Shown here one piece after another: positions 25,932 to 34,980 of a DNA stretch of 39,198 bases. The stretch comes from Rhodococcus sp. KRD162 (GTDB lineage Bacteria > Actinomycetota > Actinomycetes > Mycobacteriales > Mycobacteriaceae): the NCBI RefSeq assembly GCF_017168335.1, contig NZ_JABFAU010000054.1, forward strand, positions 1-39,198. Direction: 5' to 3'. The notes beneath the pieces were generated by a model, which worked only from the letters and a program-made list of their open reading frames with translations, was not told the origin of the DNA and searched no databases. The position numbers and the translations under genes were made by a program. Position 1 is the first letter of the stretch. Every line of letters starts with the position of its first letter.

Positions 25932-26118
25932 TCGCACTCCAGCGGCACCGCTATCACGCTACCGAATATGTGATGCTTCGCGTCCGTTATCTCGGTCGAT
26001 CGGAACCGAGGAGCGGTGTCCTCGAGGCAGCAATGCTCCCGAACTGGACAGGACCCGCTAGTCTGTTGCCGGAGTCAGCACATCGGGGGGTTTCTGACAT
26101 CGACTTACCGGGGGGTAA

Positions 26119-26439
26119 ATGTTCGAGCATCGCGGCGATTCGCCGGGTTTGTACGTGCCGCTTCAACCATCGTCGGGGACTACTACCAGGACGGTTGATC
26201 TGAGAATTCTGCCCGACGGCCGCATCGGGCTGGCGGCTTACACGTCACTGCCATCGCTGGTGCAGAACTGCGGCAACGGGCAGCCGTGGGGGCTTGTCGA
26301 CGAACGCGGGCTGGCAGAGATCCGCGCGTCGGCCGACATCGACGTCGTCCTACTCGACGCGCCACTTCCATTATTGGACCGACGTATTCACTCGGATAGC
26401 AAAGCACCTGACACATTCATGACGGACCCGCTCCGATGA
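26119..26439 (+). CDS. SAV_915/SseB-like protein, type VII-associated
   Basis: A 106-residue protein. The pattern LYVPL, LRILPDGRIGLAAYTSLPSL, CGNGQPWGLVDE and a following Ile-rich strand fits the SAV_915 family, which accompanies actinobacterial type VII substrates. ATG 26119 is preceded by a G-run ribosome-binding site. Its stop overlaps the next gene by ATGA, so it is the first gene of a four-gene overlapping operon. Function unknown; the family is close to SseB. Confidence 0.7.
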   Translation: MFEHRGDSPGLYVPLQPSSGTTTRTVDLRILPDGRIGLAAYTSLPSLVQNCGNGQPWGLVDERGLAEIRASADIDVVLLDAPLPLLDRRIHSDSKAPDTFMTDPLR

Positions 26440-26732
26440 GCCTGCCCGGCATCGAAATCGGCGATCTGAACGAACCCGCTCGGATACTGGTGGACAATGC
26501 ACAATCGTTGAATTCGAGTGGTGCCAGTGCACCCGAGGTGCCGAATGCGGGCCCGTCCACCATATTCGTCGGCGAGGCCATCGCGTCGCTGGCGCAGGTC
26601 ATGTCGGAGTTGGTGAACGCGTCTTCTCGCGCTGCCCACGCAGTGCAGACGTGCGACGAGAACTACGCGGCCGCGGAAGACGCGAACGCCGCAGCGGTTG
26701 GCGATGTCGGTGCACCGGGCGGTCCGCGCTGA
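26436..26732 (+). CDS. Small helical protein, probable type VII secretion partner
   Basis: A 98-residue protein, helical and Ala-rich, with ends resembling ESX/WXG100 small partners (for example FVGEAIASLAQVMSELVN and AVQTCDENY near the C-terminus). No W-x-G motif is present. Its ATG overlaps the upstream stop (ATGA) and its stop overlaps the next start (TGATG), which fits a tightly coupled operon. The role as a chaperone or co-secreted partner of the next protein is inferred from order and size. Confidence 0.6.
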   Translation: MSLPGIEIGDLNEPARILVDNAQSLNSSGASAPEVPNAGPSTIFVGEAIASLAQVMSELVNASSRAAHAVQTCDENYAAAEDANAAAVGDVGAPGGPR

Positions 26733-27829
26733 TGCCGATCTACGTATATCTCGACGTCGATATCGACGCGTGCCACGCGTGTGCAGTGGCACTCCGCACG
26801 CTCGGTGACAGCGCAGAATCAGGATTCGAGAAGTTCCGCGATGCCCGTGATCGGTCCGAAGACGTGTGGAAGTCCGATGCCGGGGACAACTTTCGCGACA
26901 CGATCTCCACGCTGAGTACCGCAGCCGAACGCACCTCCGACCGTGCTGAAACGTTGGCGAAGGCACTCGAATCGTTCGCCGACTCGATGTTCACAGCCCG
27001 CGTTTCCCTCAACCGAGCGGTCGCCCGAGCCATCGAAACCGGCATCTGGGTCGGCCCTGATGTCTGCAACGCAACGTGGATCGGTGATCCTGATCCACTA
27101 CATCCGACGGGCCCCTGGTCGATCGAGCAACTGACGACGCAGGCGAACCAGATCGCGGCATACAACGAGGCCGTCGACACGGTGATCGAGGCGCGAACAA
27201 CCGAAGCGAACGCGCACACCGCGTTGCAGTCCGCCTTCGACGACAGCGCCGGCTGGCTGGAGCGGCTGCGCAGCTCTGCGCCGTGGATGGCCGCCGGCGG
27301 AGTGATCAGCTACCTGGGTACTGCCGCTCAGCAAGCCGACCAGTGGGGCGCGATTGCTCAGACCAGGGCAGCGCAGTTGGAACGATTCGCGGCCATCGCC
27401 GCGGAGGCTGCACCCAATTCGGTCACGACGGCTGCGACGCGAGCGACAGCGGCCTTCACCCCTGCGGCGGATGATGCAATTCGAGTCGCTGCGCAGAACA
27501 GGGCGCTGTTGCCGGGGACTAGCGCTACTACGCTCGGGCGTCTCGCAACTGTTGGACTTCCTTTCGGAGGGAAGGTCGGATCGAAGATTCCAGTTGCCGG
27601 AGCAGTCTTCACCGGCGGTCAGATTATCTACGACCTCCAGGGTGCCGAAAACGTCGGAGATGCAGCCAAAGTTGTCGGCAAGGATGCCGGCGGCTTCCTT
27701 GCCGGTACAGCCGCGACGACTCTGCTTCTTGGAAGTGTTGCAGGCGGACCAGCAACTGTGGCCGCAGTGGGTGTCGGAATACTCGTTGGGTACGGCGTCG
27801 GCGAACTCATAGAATGGGCGGCAGAGTGA
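26732..27829 (+). CDS. WXG100-like type VII substrate with glycine-zipper C-terminus, candidate toxin
   Basis: A 365-residue protein. Residues about 1-100 look like a WXG100-type helical hairpin with VWKSDAGDNFRD in place of a canonical WxG turn. The middle is Ala-rich and helical. The last about 70 residues are strongly hydrophobic and Gly-rich (GGFLAGTAATTLLLGS, AVGVGILVGYGVGELIEWA), like the membrane-inserting ends of polymorphic toxins. Start ATG 26732 overlaps the previous stop. The next gene overlaps by GTGA and encodes a two-helix membrane protein that could be immunity. Pore formation is inferred, not shown. Confidence 0.65.
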   Translation: MPIYVYLDVDIDACHACAVALRTLGDSAESGFEKFRDARDRSEDVWKSDAGDNFRDTISTLSTAAERTSDRAETLAKALESFADSMFTARVSLNRAVARAIETGIWVGPDVCNATWIGDPDPLHPTGPWSIEQLTTQANQIAAYNEAVDTVIEARTTEANAHTALQSAFDDSAGWLERLRSSAPWMAAGGVISYLGTAAQQADQWGAIAQTRAAQLERFAAIAAEAAPNSVTTAATRATAAFTPAADDAIRVAAQNRALLPGTSATTLGRLATVGLPFGGKVGSKIPVAGAVFTGGQIIYDLQGAENVGDAAKVVGKDAGGFLAGTAATTLLLGSVAGGPATVAAVGVGILVGYGVGELIEWAAE

Positions 27830-28434
27830 CGGACCGCCGGCGACGGGCAACCGCCATTCCTGCCCAGATGCCAGACCAGGTGACCGGCGAACCCCGGCCA
27901 CCGACCGCGCACCGAGGTGAGGCACGCGCACATTGGGTGACGATGCCCGGCAACCTCGAAAAGAGCATTGTCCCAATCGAATACGGTCCCGCACTGGAAG
28001 CGTATGAGGAACCCAGAAAGAGCAAACTTCTTCTTGCAATCCTGCTGCTCGTCTTCGGCATCCTGGTTTTTACCGTTCCAATCAGGAGTTTCGACTGGAT
28101 CTGGTACTGGTGGCCGCCGTTCATGGTGTTCGGCCTTCCAATTCTGCAGTATTACAAAAGCCTCGGAGACCGCGTCCTGGCAGGAGCTCGCTGGGTTCAA
28201 CAGCGCGACGAATGGATCTCGACATACGAAATCACCAAAATCCGATCCACCACCGTCGGACTCAACCGAGCATCGAAGATCGAGGACATCCACGGCAACA
28301 AGCTCATCCTTGTGCTCCGTGACGCCCAGATGAACCCACTGCTGTGGAACCTCGTCTACAACGGCATCGCGTACTCCGTCGCACACGGAAACTGCGACAT
28401 CTCCAAAGCCGCACGCCGAATCCTGAAGGTCTAG
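27826..28434 (+). CDS. Two-helix membrane protein, candidate immunity partner
   Basis: A 202-residue protein. Two hydrophobic segments (LLLAILLLVFGILVF, then WIWYWWPPFMVFGLPIL) form an N-terminal hairpin, followed by a cytosolic or external domain of about 100 residues with EITKIRST and VLRDAQMNPLLWN. The start taken is GTG 27826, overlapping the preceding stop; a later GTG ACG ATG near 27940 is possible. Position at the end of the WXG operon suggests immunity to the candidate toxin. No named family recognised. Confidence 0.6.
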   Translation: MTDRRRRATAIPAQMPDQVTGEPRPPTAHRGEARAHWVTMPGNLEKSIVPIEYGPALEAYEEPRKSKLLLAILLLVFGILVFTVPIRSFDWIWYWWPPFMVFGLPILQYYKSLGDRVLAGARWVQQRDEWISTYEITKIRSTTVGLNRASKIEDIHGNKLILVLRDAQMNPLLWNLVYNGIAYSVAHGNCDISKAARRILKV

Positions 28435-28525
28435 GTGTCACCAGGTCTCGACGCTCGCCGGTGAGTTTCCGACGGATCAATTGTCCATACTCACGCATTC
28501 ACAACCTCGACCATCGGAGATTGCC

Positions 28526-28936
28526 ATGACTACCCAGACCACGCCTCCTGCAACCGATTCGCACACCGCTGCCCGGGTCGGCTGGATCCTCACCGCACTG
28601 ATCGCGATCTTCCTGATCTTCGATGGGGTCTCCAAACTGCTCAATGTGCAGCAGGTGCAAGACGCCACCGTCGAACTCGGTCTGCGCGACGAGATGACGC
28701 CGGTGATCGGCATCGTCCTGTTGGTCTCGCTGGCCCTGTACCTGATTCCCCGCACTGCCGTTCTTGGTGCAGTCCTGTTGACGGGGTATCTGGGAGGTGC
28801 CGTGCTCACCAACTGGCGTGTGGACAAGCCGCTGCTGAGCACGGTGCTGTTCGCGGTCTACGTCGGAATATTCGTGTGGGGCGCGCTCTACCTGCGCGAC
28901 CCGAAGGTACGGCAGGTCATGCCGATCGTGCGCTGA
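28526..28936 (+). CDS. DoxX-like membrane protein
   Basis: A 136-residue protein with four predicted membrane helices (starting WILTALIAIFLIFDGVSKLL, later GIVLLVSLALYLIP, GAVLLTGYLGGAVL and LFAVYVGIFVWGALYL). The order and the FDGVSKL and TGYLGGA phrases are typical of the DoxX-like family, whose members are linked to redox or quinone functions. ATG 28526 lies behind CGGAGA. It is convergent with the nitroreductase. Confidence 0.88.
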   Translation: MTTQTTPPATDSHTAARVGWILTALIAIFLIFDGVSKLLNVQQVQDATVELGLRDEMTPVIGIVLLVSLALYLIPRTAVLGAVLLTGYLGGAVLTNWRVDKPLLSTVLFAVYVGIFVWGALYLRDPKVRQVMPIVR

Positions 28937-28958
28937 AGCACACCATCGAACCGCGGGG

Positions 28959-29633
28959 TCACCACCGGTCGAGGTGCAGAACCGTCTCGATCGGGTCGCG
29001 GGGCGCAACCTTGAACGTCTCGCCTGTGTAATACGCCGTCGGAATCAACGCACCTTGATGGAATCCTTCGGGGATGCCGAGCAGCTCGGAGATCTCCGCC
29101 TCGCGTCCGAGATGAATTGTGGTCCAAGCTGTTCCGAGGCCACGAGCGCGCGCAGCCAGGGCATAATTCCACACCGCAGGTAGCAACGAACCCCACAGTC
29201 CCGCTTGGTTTCCTGCCGGAAGCGTTGCGCCGGCCTGGATACACGGAATCAACAGCACTGGCACCTCACCCATGTGCTCGCCGAGCCATCCGGCACTGTC
29301 TCCGACGCGCTTCTGCACCGAGGCACGTTCGGGATCGTGGGCGAACAAGGCCGAAGCGGAATGCTTCGATGCCTGATACTGGGCGAACAGTTCGCCGTAG
29401 ATCACACCGATCCGGGCCCGCAGATCGGAATCGGTGACGACGATCCACTGCCACCCCTGCTTGTTCGAGCCGGACGGGGCCTGCAGCGCGATCTCGAGAC
29501 ATTCCTTGATCAGCTCCATCGGGACCGGCCGCGTCAGGTCCAGGCGCTTGCGGACTGTGCGTGTCGTGGTCAGCAGTTCATCAGGAGTCAGGTCGACGAT
29601 CGGGAAAGAGGTCACCTCTCGATCATGCACCAT
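28959..29633 (-). CDS. Nitroreductase-family flavoprotein
   Basis: A 224-residue protein. The start region shows TTRTVRKRLDLTRPVP, then LEIALQAPSGSNKQGWQWIVV, the standard FMN-binding opening (R-x-x-x-R, APS-x-x-N). The C-terminal GLGTAWTTIHLGREAE and LGIPEGFHQGALIPTAY are also typical. The family uses FMN and NAD(P)H to reduce nitro compounds or quinones. The start chosen is ATG 29633, a few bases after the upstream gene's stop; the frame is open further but inside that gene. It is likely co-transcribed with the peptidase gene. Confidence 0.9.
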   Translation of the reverse strand: MVHDREVTSFPIVDLTPDELLTTTRTVRKRLDLTRPVPMELIKECLEIALQAPSGSNKQGWQWIVVTDSDLRARIGVIYGELFAQYQASKHSASALFAHDPERASVQKRVGDSAGWLGEHMGEVPVLLIPCIQAGATLPAGNQAGLWGSLLPAVWNYALAARARGLGTAWTTIHLGREAEISELLGIPEGFHQGALIPTAYYTGETFKVAPRDPIETVLHLDRW

Positions 29634-29637
29634 TCGC

Positions 29638-30606
29638 TCACTGAACCCGATCGACCAGCGCTTCGTTCGCAGCATCCCACTGCGCGGCCATGGACCTGCC
29701 CCCGTGCCCGTCCCCTTCATCGACGAGGAGCGTCGACCCGGGCCAACGTCGGTGTAGCTGCCACGGCGTGATCGCGGGTCCCGAGACGTCTTTTCGGCCG
29801 TGGATCAGAAAGCCAGGGATATCGGCCAGACCGTCGGCACGATCGAGCAATGGCGGATCGCAGAACCCGTCGTGCGACCAATAGTGTGCGGCCAGCCGCA
29901 CGAAGGCCAGTCGGAACCGGCCATCCTCCCACCTGGGGTCGCGTCTGATGCCGCCGGTGCCGATCGAGATGTGGACGTCCTCCCACAAAGCCCATTCACG
30001 GGATGCATTGTCCCGCAGTACAAGATCGTTCGAGTTCAGTAGTTGGGAGTAGGCGTCCACTAGTCGTCCGTGACCGCGACGATAGCCGACGCCGGCCTGC
30101 TCCGCGAAGGTCGCGAAACGATCCCACGCTTCGGGGAAGATCGCGCCGACGCCCTCGGTGATCCAGTCGACCTCTGCGCGGCCGGTCGTAGTGACAGCAC
30201 ACAGGACGACACCGAGCACACGCGTCGGATGTGCAAGGGCGTAAGCGACGGCGAGGGTAGATCCCCAGGACGCGCCGTTGACGATCCACGCCTCGATGCC
30301 GAGGTGCTCACGCAAGACTTCGATATCGGTAATCAGGTGCGCAGTGGTGTTGGTGGCCAACGACGTCGAAGGATCCGACGCATGCGGAGTGGACCGCCCG
30401 CAGCCACGCTGCTCGAATCCGACTGCGCACACCTTCGAAAGGTCGAAGTGGCGACGAAATTGACTCGCGTTCAGAGTCCCGCCCGGTCCACCGTGCAGAT
30501 ACACCGCCGGGACGCCGTCAGACGGACCCCACTGCTCCCAATAGATGTGCTGCCCGTCCCCCACATCCAGCATCCCGTGCAGTGTCGGCTCGTTCTCCAG
30601 TGTCAT
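29638..30606 (-). CDS. pip: Proline iminopeptidase-like alpha/beta hydrolase
   Basis: A 322-residue protein of the S33 peptidase type. The oxyanion loop HGGPGGT (38-44), the FEQRGCGRSTP (64-74) segment and the nucleophile elbow NGASWGST (Ser113) are visible, with the DGFCDPP (about 235) cap region and the final GDGHGG supplying His. Such enzymes release N-terminal Pro from small peptides. ATG 30606 is chosen because MTLENEP begins the conserved part; an upstream GTG/ATG at 30636 is possible. The gene is followed at once by the nitroreductase. Confidence 0.9.
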   Translation of the reverse strand: MTLENEPTLHGMLDVGDGQHIYWEQWGPSDGVPAVYLHGGPGGTLNASQFRRHFDLSKVCAVGFEQRGCGRSTPHASDPSTSLATNTTAHLITDIEVLREHLGIEAWIVNGASWGSTLAVAYALAHPTRVLGVVLCAVTTTGRAEVDWITEGVGAIFPEAWDRFATFAEQAGVGYRRGHGRLVDAYSQLLNSNDLVLRDNASREWALWEDVHISIGTGGIRRDPRWEDGRFRLAFVRLAAHYWSHDGFCDPPLLDRADGLADIPGFLIHGRKDVSGPAITPWQLHRRWPGSTLLVDEGDGHGGRSMAAQWDAANEALVDRVQ

Positions 30607-30829
30607 AGCGCCATCACATCCTTCGAGAGGCAGCATCTGTCGGACAACGGCCCATGCTGAGGCATCGACCCATGAGGGGTTGGACTACTGCGGCGACCGG
30701 AACACCTCGCACGGCCGGCGTCCACCATAGGTGCGAGATCGGTCTTGTGCGCATTGCACTTGATCACCCACGCACCGAGCGTGTTGCCGGTCACGGCCCG
30801 TACGGTCACCGCCGCCAGCGTACCGGGCG

Positions 30830-31462
30830 TCAGGCCACCGCGTCGTTGCCCTGAGCTGCCGAGACCACCAAATTGCTTGCTGTGAGCTCGTTTCCGTTCT
30901 TGATGGCGTCGACCCACTGGTCGGTGGACGCCACCGCCGCGAAGTTCGACTGGTAAAGCACCATCAATGCTTTGTGCAGTTGTTCGGCCGAGACTGTGCC
31001 TGCTTCGTTGGAGAGGTTGATCGCTCCGGTGGCGTCGGACAGGATCTCGACCTTCAGGTCAAGCGCTTCGGCATCGGCGCTGGAGGCGAGGTCGCAGTTG
31101 TTGGTCATGTAGCCGACGATCGTGACTGTGTCGATGTTGTTGGACTGCAACCACTTCGCAACACCGGTTCCAGCGAAAACACTGCTGTATTGCTTCTCGA
31201 CCCGCTCGAACGACGGCTGCACGACGGCCTGAATGTCGGGATGCAGCTCGTAGGTCGGGGTGCCCCTGACGAAGGCCGGGGACCCCTCGGGCATCTCGTG
31301 CTGCACGATCGCGACGGGAAGATCCTGCGCCGCAGCGGCTTCCATGGCGCGGACGATATTGGCCAACGACTCGTCGCGCGGCGGGTACTGAATCTGCAGC
31401 ACTCCCTCGAAGTATTGCTGCTGGACATCGATGACGATCAAGGCTCTGCGCGGTGCGGTCAT
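30830..31462 (-). CDS. Isochorismatase-family cysteine hydrolase
   Basis: A 210-residue protein. The triad of the cysteine hydrolase family is present: Asp12 (LIVIDVQ), Lys90 (VEKQYSSVF) and Cys123 (GYMTNNCD). The family includes nicotinamidases and isochorismatases; the substrate is not fixed by motif. It is divergent from the GlxA-type regulator, a common pairing in which the regulator controls the hydrolase. The gap to the peptidase gene (30607-30829) contains only a possible short remnant. Confidence 0.92.
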   Translation of the reverse strand: MTAPRRALIVIDVQQQYFEGVLQIQYPPRDESLANIVRAMEAAAAQDLPVAIVQHEMPEGSPAFVRGTPTYELHPDIQAVVQPSFERVEKQYSSVFAGTGVAKWLQSNNIDTVTIVGYMTNNCDLASSADAEALDLKVEILSDATGAINLSNEAGTVSAEQLHKALMVLYQSNFAAVASTDQWVDAIKNGNELTASNLVVSAAQGNDAVA

Positions 31463-31585
31463 GTCGTTCTCCCTCGGCTGGTGCTATCGGTCGCGTCTCA
31501 TCCTTCGGCACCGACCTTGCGTCCACGAGTGGCACAGATGCATACTTTCGATTGATTTGCGCCAATCATCGAGATCGGAGACGCC

Positions 31586-32566
31586 ATGCGGATAGCGCTC
31601 TACGCATTCGACGGCATCACCATGTTCCACCTGGCCGCGCCGCTGATGGTGTTCGGTGAGGTGACACGCCTCGAGCTCGCACCGGACTGGGAGACGCGTG
31701 TGTGGTCCGATCGCCCCGGGTCAGTTCGCACCGATGAGGGTTACCCGATGAGCGACATCGCAGGACCCGATACCGTCGACTGGGCCGATATCGTCATCGT
31801 GACCTCCTGGCCGGAGTCGCTGCCCCGCATTGGAGACGAGCTCACGTCTGCGCTCCGAGGAGCGCATCGACGTGGCGCGGAAATCGCAGGGCTGTGCCTC
31901 GGCTCGTTCGCCATCGCAGACTCCGGCTTGCTCGCGGGCCGACCGGCCGTCACGCACTGGACCAAGATGACCGAACTACGCGAGCGACATGCACCGGCCG
32001 GCGTCGACGAGTCGGTGCTGTACATCGACCACGGTGACGTGATGACGTCCGCGGGAACTGCGTCGTCCATCGATTCCTGCCTGCACATCGTGCGCAAGCA
32101 CCTCGGGTCGGCCGCCGCGACGCGGGTGGCGCGCAGTCTGGTGGTCGCACCACATCGCGACGGCGGCCAGGCCCAGTACATCGAACGGCCGGTCAGCGAG
32201 GCATCGGGAGACACTGCGATCGCCGACGCACAGAGCTGGGCACTCGAACGACTGGACGAACCGTTACCCATCGAAAGGCTGGCCGAACATGCGCGCATGA
32301 GCCGTCGCAGTTTCATCCGTCGGTTCCAGCTCGAGACGGGGTCCACACCTGCCCGCTGGGTGCTGGACAAACGCCTCGAGGAAGCTCGCAGCCTGCTCGA
32401 AACGACTGATCGCAGCATCGAGAACATAGCTGCCCTGTGCGGATTCGGCAGCGCTGTCACTTTGCGTCAGAACTTTCGTGCGTCGTTTGCGGTAACACCG
32501 ACCGCATATCGACAACAGTTCGCGGTCGGTTGTGCGACCGTTGGCGCCGTCGACAGGCAAAGATGA
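31586..32566 (+). CDS. GlxA-type transcriptional regulator (DJ-1/PfpI plus AraC)
   Basis: A 326-residue protein. The N-terminal DJ-1/PfpI domain starts MRIALYAFDGITMFHLAAPL and includes the nucleophile loop GLCLGSF (Cys104). The C-terminal AraC HTH covers about 215-318, with RMSRRSFIRRFQLETGSTPA and CGFGSAVTLRQNFRASF as the two helix-turn-helix units. ATG 31586 has CGGAG upstream. Divergent from the isochorismatase gene, so it probably controls it. Its stop overlaps the cyclase start (ATGA). Confidence 0.92.
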   Translation: MRIALYAFDGITMFHLAAPLMVFGEVTRLELAPDWETRVWSDRPGSVRTDEGYPMSDIAGPDTVDWADIVIVTSWPESLPRIGDELTSALRGAHRRGAEIAGLCLGSFAIADSGLLAGRPAVTHWTKMTELRERHAPAGVDESVLYIDHGDVMTSAGTASSIDSCLHIVRKHLGSAAATRVARSLVVAPHRDGGQAQYIERPVSEASGDTAIADAQSWALERLDEPLPIERLAEHARMSRRSFIRRFQLETGSTPARWVLDKRLEEARSLLETTDRSIENIAALCGFGSAVTLRQNFRASFAVTPTAYRQQFAVGCATVGAVDRQR

Positions 32567-33399
32567 ACGACGTGATCCTGTGGATAGTTGCCGGAGTAGA
32601 GCTCGCCGCCATCGTCGCGCTCGGTGTGGTCTTGATCGTGTCGCGACGCAAGCTGAAGCACACGCGCCGCGCACTCGACCGCGCACTCGAATCGCAGCAA
32701 CGTCGGAAGCGTCGCGGCCTGGTTCCCTTTGCTATCAGAACCGCCTTCCACACCACCGACTTGCTCATCAACAAGGGCTTCGGCGCAACGGTCCGCAACT
32801 CGGTCGAGGATCTCGCCGGCTGGGCGAAGGTGGAACGCCCCGATCTGGCACGCATGACCGCCGACGGCGACATCGTGGTGATGTTCTCCGACATCGAAGG
32901 ATCCACCGCACGCAACGAGGAACTGGGCGACCGAGGCTGGGTGAAACTGCTCGAGAAGCACAACAAACTGATCTGCAAGCACGTGGCGGATCACGGCGGG
33001 CACGTGGTCAAGAGTCAGGGTGACGGCTACATGATCGCCTTCTCCGACCCAGCGCAGGCCGTGCGCTGCGGGGTGAAAGTGCAGGAAGCGCTGCTGGAGA
33101 ACCCCGATCGGTGGGACCGCATCCGCGTGCGTATGGGCATCCACGTCGGTAACTCGGTGCGCCGAGGCGACGACCTGTTCGGCCTCAACGTCGCCATGGC
33201 GGCACGCGTCGCGGGACAGGCCGACGGAGGCGAGATCCTGGTCAGCGAGCCGGTGCGCAACGCCATCGATTCGGCGCACGATCTGAGTCTCGGTGCGCCA
33301 CGGGACGTCGAACTCAAGGGAATGAGCGGAACATTTCAGTTGTACCCGGTGACATTGCCGGTGCTGCCGGATACAACTCCGTCCATCAGCGCAGGATAG
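32563..33399 (+). CDS. Membrane-anchored class III adenylate/guanylate cyclase
   Basis: A 278-residue protein with one N-terminal membrane helix (residues 5-27), a basic linker and a class III cyclase domain from about 103 to 265. Metal-binding Asp110 (MFSDIEGST) and Asp154 (QGDGYM), Lys150, and the NVAMAARVAG motif (Asn209, Arg215) are all present, so it should be active. The Lys/Asp-type substrate residues do not let me separate ATP from GTP. ATG 32563 overlaps the GlxA stop. The two genes are likely coupled. It converges by 14 bases with the CocE gene. Confidence 0.9.
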   Translation: MNDVILWIVAGVELAAIVALGVVLIVSRRKLKHTRRALDRALESQQRRKRRGLVPFAIRTAFHTTDLLINKGFGATVRNSVEDLAGWAKVERPDLARMTADGDIVVMFSDIEGSTARNEELGDRGWVKLLEKHNKLICKHVADHGGHVVKSQGDGYMIAFSDPAQAVRCGVKVQEALLENPDRWDRIRVRMGIHVGNSVRRGDDLFGLNVAMAARVAGQADGGEILVSEPVRNAIDSAHDLSLGAPRDVELKGMSGTFQLYPVTLPVLPDTTPSISAG

Positions 33400-34942
33400 C
33401 GCCGGGCAGAACTGGCACGGTCAGCGTCGAACCTCCGACTCCGGTTCGGACCATGACGTCCCCTGCCGGGGCATCGTCGGTGATATCGGGGTAGTCGTCA
33501 CTGCGAACCTGTACTTGCAGCCGATGCCCGGCAGGCAATCGGAAGTGCGTCGGCCACGCACGCACGTCCAATTCGTACTCCTGCCCGGGTATCACGGGCT
33601 CGGGCGCAGCGGATCCGTTGCGATGGCTTGCCTTGAGCCAGCCCTGAGTAATTCGCTCCACGGTGCCGTCCGGCGCGACGTCGTCGACAATGACAGCGAG
33701 ATTGCCGTCGGACGCGGTGAAGGTCGCGGAGACCTTCGCCGTCGGAGACCCTGCGATCACCACATCAGCGGGTAGCGGAGTGGTCGAGAAGACCACCGCG
33801 GCTTCGGCAGCGTCGGTGTGGTCCGTCGGCACCGTGTATGCGCGACTGCCCTGCTCTGTCGACACCGGGCTCAGACCACCATCGGTTCCCATCGCAAGCG
33901 TCAGCTCGGTGGATTCGGCGGGCGGCCATTGCCCGAACTCCTGCCAGCCACGTTCGACGGGCACCGAGGAGATCTCGTAGGAATTGATCCGCTGGGCAGG
34001 CAGAGGTGCAGAGTCGTCCTCACGAAGCCACCTGTCCCACCATGCGAGGTACGCCCCGGTACCGATGTCGGCTTTCTGGCCCGCCGGCATCCCGTGTTCC
34101 CACGGCCCGGCAACGACCCACGTCAGATCCGGATGTGCGGAGTAGTTCTGCATCATCGGATCTCGGTAGCGGTCGTACCATCCCCCGACCTGCAACATCG
34201 GGACGTCGATGTTCTGCCACTTCGCCTTGACGCTGCGGTCGATCCAGTACTCGTCGTACAGCGGATGCTCGTCGTACGGCCCCTCGGTGGCCGGGGCTGT
34301 GCTCGCTTGCCACGTGCGGATGGTGTCGGATCGAATTCCGCCTCGGTAGATGGTGTTCTCGTACCAGTCACTGAATGCATCGACCGGAATCACCGCAGCC
34401 AAATGCGGTGGATTGTTGGCCGCAGCGAGCATCGACGTATGACCGCCGTAGCTGACACCGGATTGTCCGACCTTGTCCGTCGACCACGGTTGCGCTGCAG
34501 CCCATTCGACAAGATCGTAGTTGTCCTGCTGTTCCTGTGGTCCGAACGGATCCAGTACGCCTGGGGAATCGCCGGATCCCCGGACGTTGCACAACAAGAC
34601 GTTGTACCCACGTTCGACCAGGTACGCCGATTCCACCGCCAACCGATCGAGAACGTCGTAGGCGTTGAAGTTGTAGAGGACAGTCGGAAACCTCTCCGCA
34701 ACTGGGACATTGCCGTCATCACCCGGCCGGTTCACGTCGCACGACAGCGTGGCGCCGTCGCGCATCGGAACCTTCATGCGCTCCGAGGTGACCGTGTATT
34801 CGGCCGTACGCCCGTAGGTGAAGAACGGGTCTGTCGGTACTTCGCGAGGTGCCGCCGCAGCAGTACCTGCTGCCTGTCCGACGAGCACGACGGCAAGAGT
34901 CAGGGCCAGGGGTACGCGGGTGATACGGATATCGATCTCCAT
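33386..34942 (-). CDS. Secreted CocE/NonD-family hydrolase
   Basis: A 518-residue protein with a signal peptide (residues 1-31, ending near GTAAAA). The catalytic domain has GVSYGG (Ser164) after VGQS, the CocE/X-Pro dipeptidyl-peptidase nucleophile elbow, and VLLCNVRGSGDSPG (115-128). The C-terminal jelly-roll domain (about 375-518) ends with HRLQVQVRSDDYPD. The family includes cocaine esterase, acyl hydrolases and peptidases; the substrate is unknown. ATG 34942 is taken, as the signal peptide begins there. Confidence 0.9.
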   Translation of the reverse strand: MEIDIRITRVPLALTLAVVLVGQAAGTAAAAPREVPTDPFFTYGRTAEYTVTSERMKVPMRDGATLSCDVNRPGDDGNVPVAERFPTVLYNFNAYDVLDRLAVESAYLVERGYNVLLCNVRGSGDSPGVLDPFGPQEQQDNYDLVEWAAAQPWSTDKVGQSGVSYGGHTSMLAAANNPPHLAAVIPVDAFSDWYENTIYRGGIRSDTIRTWQASTAPATEGPYDEHPLYDEYWIDRSVKAKWQNIDVPMLQVGGWYDRYRDPMMQNYSAHPDLTWVVAGPWEHGMPAGQKADIGTGAYLAWWDRWLREDDSAPLPAQRINSYEISSVPVERGWQEFGQWPPAESTELTLAMGTDGGLSPVSTEQGSRAYTVPTDHTDAAEAAVVFSTTPLPADVVIAGSPTAKVSATFTASDGNLAVIVDDVAPDGTVERITQGWLKASHRNGSAAPEPVIPGQEYELDVRAWPTHFRLPAGHRLQVQVRSDDYPDITDDAPAGDVMVRTGVGGSTLTVPVLPGAILR

Positions 34943-34980
34943 CCATCGGGCGGCTGAGCCGCGAGTGTCGGTTGGCAGGT

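Noticed and set aside
30700..30790. Minus-strand phrase GAWVIKCNAHKTDLAPM resembling the start of an EVE-domain protein
   Set aside because: Only about 20 residues match and the frame continues without further family motifs; too short for a call.
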